A stretch of DNA of 64,000 nucleotides from Sphingomonas flavescens (lineage in GTDB: Bacteria > Pseudomonadota > Alphaproteobacteria > Sphingomonadales > Sphingomonadaceae), in assembly GCF_030866745.1 (NCBI RefSeq), contig NZ_CP133016.1, positions 62,001 through 126,000 of the forward strand, in the 5' to 3' direction. Below, in pieces: positions 61,327-64,000 of the stretch (positions are counted from its first letter, which is position 1; each line of letters begins with the position of its first letter). The translations under genes were made by a program, and so were the position numbers. The notes under the pieces were generated by a model that saw nothing but the letters and a program-made list of their open reading frames with translations, did no database searches and had not been told where the DNA came from.

Positions 61327-62130
61327 ATGTCCCGCCTTACGTCTGCTGCTGAATTCGTTCCCTCCTTCCCGGGTCCAGCAGTGGCGTCCAAGCTTGAAGC
61401 GTTCACCAAACTCTCCGTTGAAGATCGTGCGGCCCTTTCGGGGCTGACGCGAAACTTTCGCTTTATCGACGCGCGGCGGGACCTGATCTCCGAGGGCGAC
61501 AAGCCGCGCCACGTGCACCTCGTGCTCGACGGATGGGCATGCCGTTACAAGACCCTGCCAGACGGCAAGCGGCAGATTGTCGGCCTGTTCGTCCCGGGCG
61601 ATTTTTGCGACGTGAACGTCTATATTCTGAAGGAAATGGACCACAGCATCGGGGCCATCACCCGGCTCAAGGTTGCGATGATTCCACCCGACGAGATGGA
61701 TGCACTGATGACGCGGCATCCCCGCATCAGCCAGGCGCTGTGGTGGCACGAACTGGTGGTGACGGCCATTCAGCGAGAATGGACTTTAAACATCGGTCAG
61801 CGCTCCGCCTACGAGCGGTTAGCCCATCTGCTACTGGAAATTTACATGCGGCTCCAGACGATCGGTCATGCATCGTTCGGACGCTGCGACTTCCCGCTGA
61901 CACAGGCCGACCTTGCCGATGCGACCGGCCTGACCCCGGTTCACGTCAACCGGACGCTGCAGGAGTTGCGGCGCGACGGATTAATCGAGCTCGAGCGCAA
62001 GCAATTATACATCTGCGACATGGAACGGATGAAGAGCGTCGCCATGTTCAACCCGAACTACCTGCACCTCGACCATGAAGGACGACACCTCGACGCCAAC
62101 AACGGAGGGCTCTTCTCCGAACGAGTTTGA
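61327..62130 (+). CDS. Crp/Fnr-family transcriptional regulator
   Basis: This 267-residue regulator has an N-terminal cyclic-nucleotide-binding-like beta-roll (about 30-150; FVPGDFCDVNVYIL) and a C-terminal winged helix (LTQADLADATGLTPVHVNRTLQELRRDGLIEL). The iron-sulfur cysteines of Fnr are absent, and the effector site is diverged from Crp. This subtype is common next to PAS/HWE kinases in sphingomonads. Its last 56 bp overlap the start of the sensor kinase gene in another frame. Confidence 0.9.
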   Translation: MSRLTSAAEFVPSFPGPAVASKLEAFTKLSVEDRAALSGLTRNFRFIDARRDLISEGDKPRHVHLVLDGWACRYKTLPDGKRQIVGLFVPGDFCDVNVYILKEMDHSIGAITRLKVAMIPPDEMDALMTRHPRISQALWWHELVVTAIQREWTLNIGQRSAYERLAHLLLEIYMRLQTIGHASFGRCDFPLTQADLADATGLTPVHVNRTLQELRRDGLIELERKQLYICDMERMKSVAMFNPNYLHLDHEGRHLDANNGGLFSERV

Positions 62131-64000
62131 GAGAGGAAAGCCGGGCACTGCCGCCCGCGATCAAGCCGAGGCCGCGATCGAGAAGTTGCGTCGGGAAGGG
62201 GGCGTGTTCGTCGATGCCGTGCGCGCCACCCGGATGGCGATGGCGATCACCGATCCGACGCTGCCGGGCGATCCAATCGTCTTCGCGAACGAATCCTTCC
62301 TGAAGCTGTCCGGGTACCGAATGAAAGAGGTGCTGGGGCAGCAGCCGCACTTCCTCAATGGGGCGGGAACCGACCCCAACGATGCCGCACGCTTCGCGGA
62401 AGCATTGCGCAACGACCAGGACGACCTGGTCGAGACGGTCCAATATTGCAAGAATGGGTCGCGGTTCGTTGCGACGGTGTTGCTCAGCGCGTTCAAAAAC
62501 CACGAGGGGCGGACGATCCATCATTTCCTGTCGTGGTTGGACGTCACACGTCGGGTCGACGCGGAGGGGGAAGTCGCGGATCTCCGAAAGACGCAGTCGC
62601 TACTGCGCCAAAGCGAGGCGGCTCGTCGCGAAGGCGAGGAGCGGCATGCATTCCTCCTTAAACTCACCGACGCCCTTCGGCCCATCCGCGACGCAGGCGA
62701 CATCCAGGCAACTACCGCGAGGATGGTTGCCGAGCACCTGAGAGCAGACCGTTCGATGTACGCGGAAGTCGAAGGCGCAGAGGGCGCCGAAAGCGGGCGG
62801 ATCCGTGGCCAATATGTCCGTCGAAGAGAGGAGGTTGACGCTACCGTCCCGTTCCCGGAGCATTTCACCTACAGTCAGTTCGGCGAGCATACGATGGCGG
62901 CGCGCAATCGCGGGGACCGCTCATCGTCGCCGACGTCCAGAACGATCCGAAGTACAGTGTCGAAGACCGTGCGGCATGGGCGAAGTTTGGCGTCCGCGCT
63001 GCCGTCGTCGCGGCCCTTGCGAAGGATGGACGACTAGTGGCTGAGTTCGGCGTGCACTCGACTACCGCACGCGAATGGACTGAGAGTGAAATCGCTCTGG
63101 TTCAGGAGGCTGCCGAACGTACCTGGGCCGCGGCCGAGCGCGCGCGGTCCGAAGCGGCGCTACGCGAAAGTGAAGACAAGTATCGCTCGCTCTTTGATTG
63201 ATGAACGAGGCCTATGCCGTCGTCGAGGTTCTTGAAGATGGCTCCGGCAATTGGGTCGACTTCCGCTTTGTCGAGGTCAATCCGGCGTTCCTCGAGCACA
63301 CCAAGATGCCGCCGCCCGTGGGCAAGACGGCGACGGAACTGCTCGGCACTCCGAACCCGCGATGGACCGAGCTCTACGGTCAAGCCCCGGACACGGGTAA
63401 GGCGCTTCGCGTGGAGGAGGGTGAGCCGACCCTGGGGATAACGTTCGACCTCAACATTTTCACGCTTGATCGTGAGAAGAACCGGGTGGCGGTGCTGTTC
63501 ACCAACATCACGGAACGGAAGCAGAGCGAACAGGCGTTACGCGAAAGCGAAGAGCGGCAAGCGTTCCTGCTCGCGCTGAGCGACGCTCTTCGCCCGCTGT
63601 CCGATCCGACCCAAATCCAGTTCGCAGCTTCGCGGATGCTGACCGAGCAACTGAACGTTCTTCGCGCTGGCTTCGGCGAGTTGGACGGAGGTGAGTTGAT
63701 CGTCCGGGCAGACTATTCGCCGTCCGCTGCGTCGGTCATCGGGCGATATACAGTCGAGACGTTCGGTCCGACGTTGGCGAACATTTACCGCAATGGCGGA
63801 ACGGCTGTGCTGCGCGACGCGGACACCGACTCCGGAATCACTGACGAAGAGCGCGATTTATATCGGTCCTTGCGCATTAGGGCGCACGTCACCGTTGCAA
63901 TCTGCAGTGCCGGACAACCGGTGATCTCGCTCGGTGTCCAGAACGCGGATTCTCGGCATTGGTCCGATGCCGAGATCGCACTGATCAAGGAGGTGGCTGA
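62075..64000 (+). pseudogene. PAS/GAF sensor protein with two -1 frameshifts, running off the window
   Basis: The first open part (62075 to about 62911) holds a LOV-like PAS domain (GQQPHFLNG in place of the flavin-cysteine motif) and the start of a GAF domain. At about 62911 coding continues in the -1 phase (LIVADVQNDPKYSVEDRAAWA) as the rest of the GAF domain and a coiled linker (SEAALRESEDKYRSLFD). At 63199-63201 TGATGA interrupts it and the next -1 phase continues (MNEAYAVVEVL, then PAS, FTNITERK, another GAF) to the right edge with no stop. Each break is explained by loss of one base, one in a GGGG run and one where TCG appears as TG. Either a decaying gene or two sequencing errors. Confidence 0.75.

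Overview
The window looks like chromosomal DNA of a sphingomonad (Sphingomonadales, Alphaproteobacteria). It is GC-rich and densely packed with overlapping genes. It carries GcrA, HWE-type sensor kinases with LOV/PAS domains, a TonB C-terminal-domain secreted family I associate with sphingomonads, a probable EcfG-type general-stress promoter and ROSE-type heat-shock RNA architecture. I see no transposase, integrase, phage gene or CRISPR array.

Layout. 1-9.3 kb: leucyl aminopeptidase, RimO, a K+ channel, an exopolysaccharide pair (UDP-glucose dehydrogenase and a sugar-phosphate transferase), a PAP2 phosphatase and an MFS transporter. 9.3-14.3 kb: several micro-genes, a GAF protein and a 973-residue RTX/FG-GAP surface protein flanked by two copies of a small hairpin repeat. 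14.3-19 kb: ParE, an Hsp20 gene behind a ROSE-like thermometer, and a TonB-family gene split by an in-frame amber codon. 19-23.7 kb: an AraC regulator fused to an alpha/beta hydrolase, divergent from a three-gene operon (38-residue membrane peptide, diiron oxygenase-like protein, OsmC-like protein) and convergent with a PhyH dioxygenase. A 21-bp-phased direct repeat sits in front of the regulator. 23.7-31 kb: GcrA, an ABC permease, an M15 peptidase, ArgD, a LOV blue-light kinase with its response regulator, tRNA-Arg, Hsp33 and a DUF3617 protein.

31-40 kb: a structured small RNA or leader in front of DUF3147-queC-queE, two lipoproteins, LipB, a membrane protein, HemF with a GNAT enzyme, twin EF-hand proteins, GlnB with an HTH protein, a nucleotidyltransferase with a hydrolase, and a thioesterase. 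40-46.7 kb: an ABC ATPase with a permease/M1-peptidase fusion, methionine aminopeptidase, a CinA-like protein and a small conserved protein. 46.8-55.4 kb: tRNA-Gly, an EmrRAB-type efflux operon with aldo/keto reductase, paired M16 peptidases and an amidohydrolase. 55.4-59.5 kb: TrmL, then a GbsR/MarR-type regulator and a five-gene operon (two membrane proteins, a saccharopine-dehydrogenase-like oxidoreductase, a DCC thiol protein and a DUF4166 protein) that share one operator motif. 59.5-64 kb: RpsI/RplM, a 21-residue membrane peptide under an EcfG-like promoter, a response regulator, a Crp/Fnr regulator and a PAS/GAF sensor gene with two frameshifts that runs off the right edge.

The two candidate undescribed systems are the AraC-hydrolase/diiron/OsmC locus (19.0-23.7 kb) and the GbsR-like operon with its paired ATTTCTG-N6-CAGAAAT operators (55.9-59.5 kb). 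RNA-level signals worth testing are the ROSE thermometer, the three-hairpin RNA upstream of DUF3147-queC-queE, and the hairpin repeat family. No stretch over 300 bases lacks a gene.
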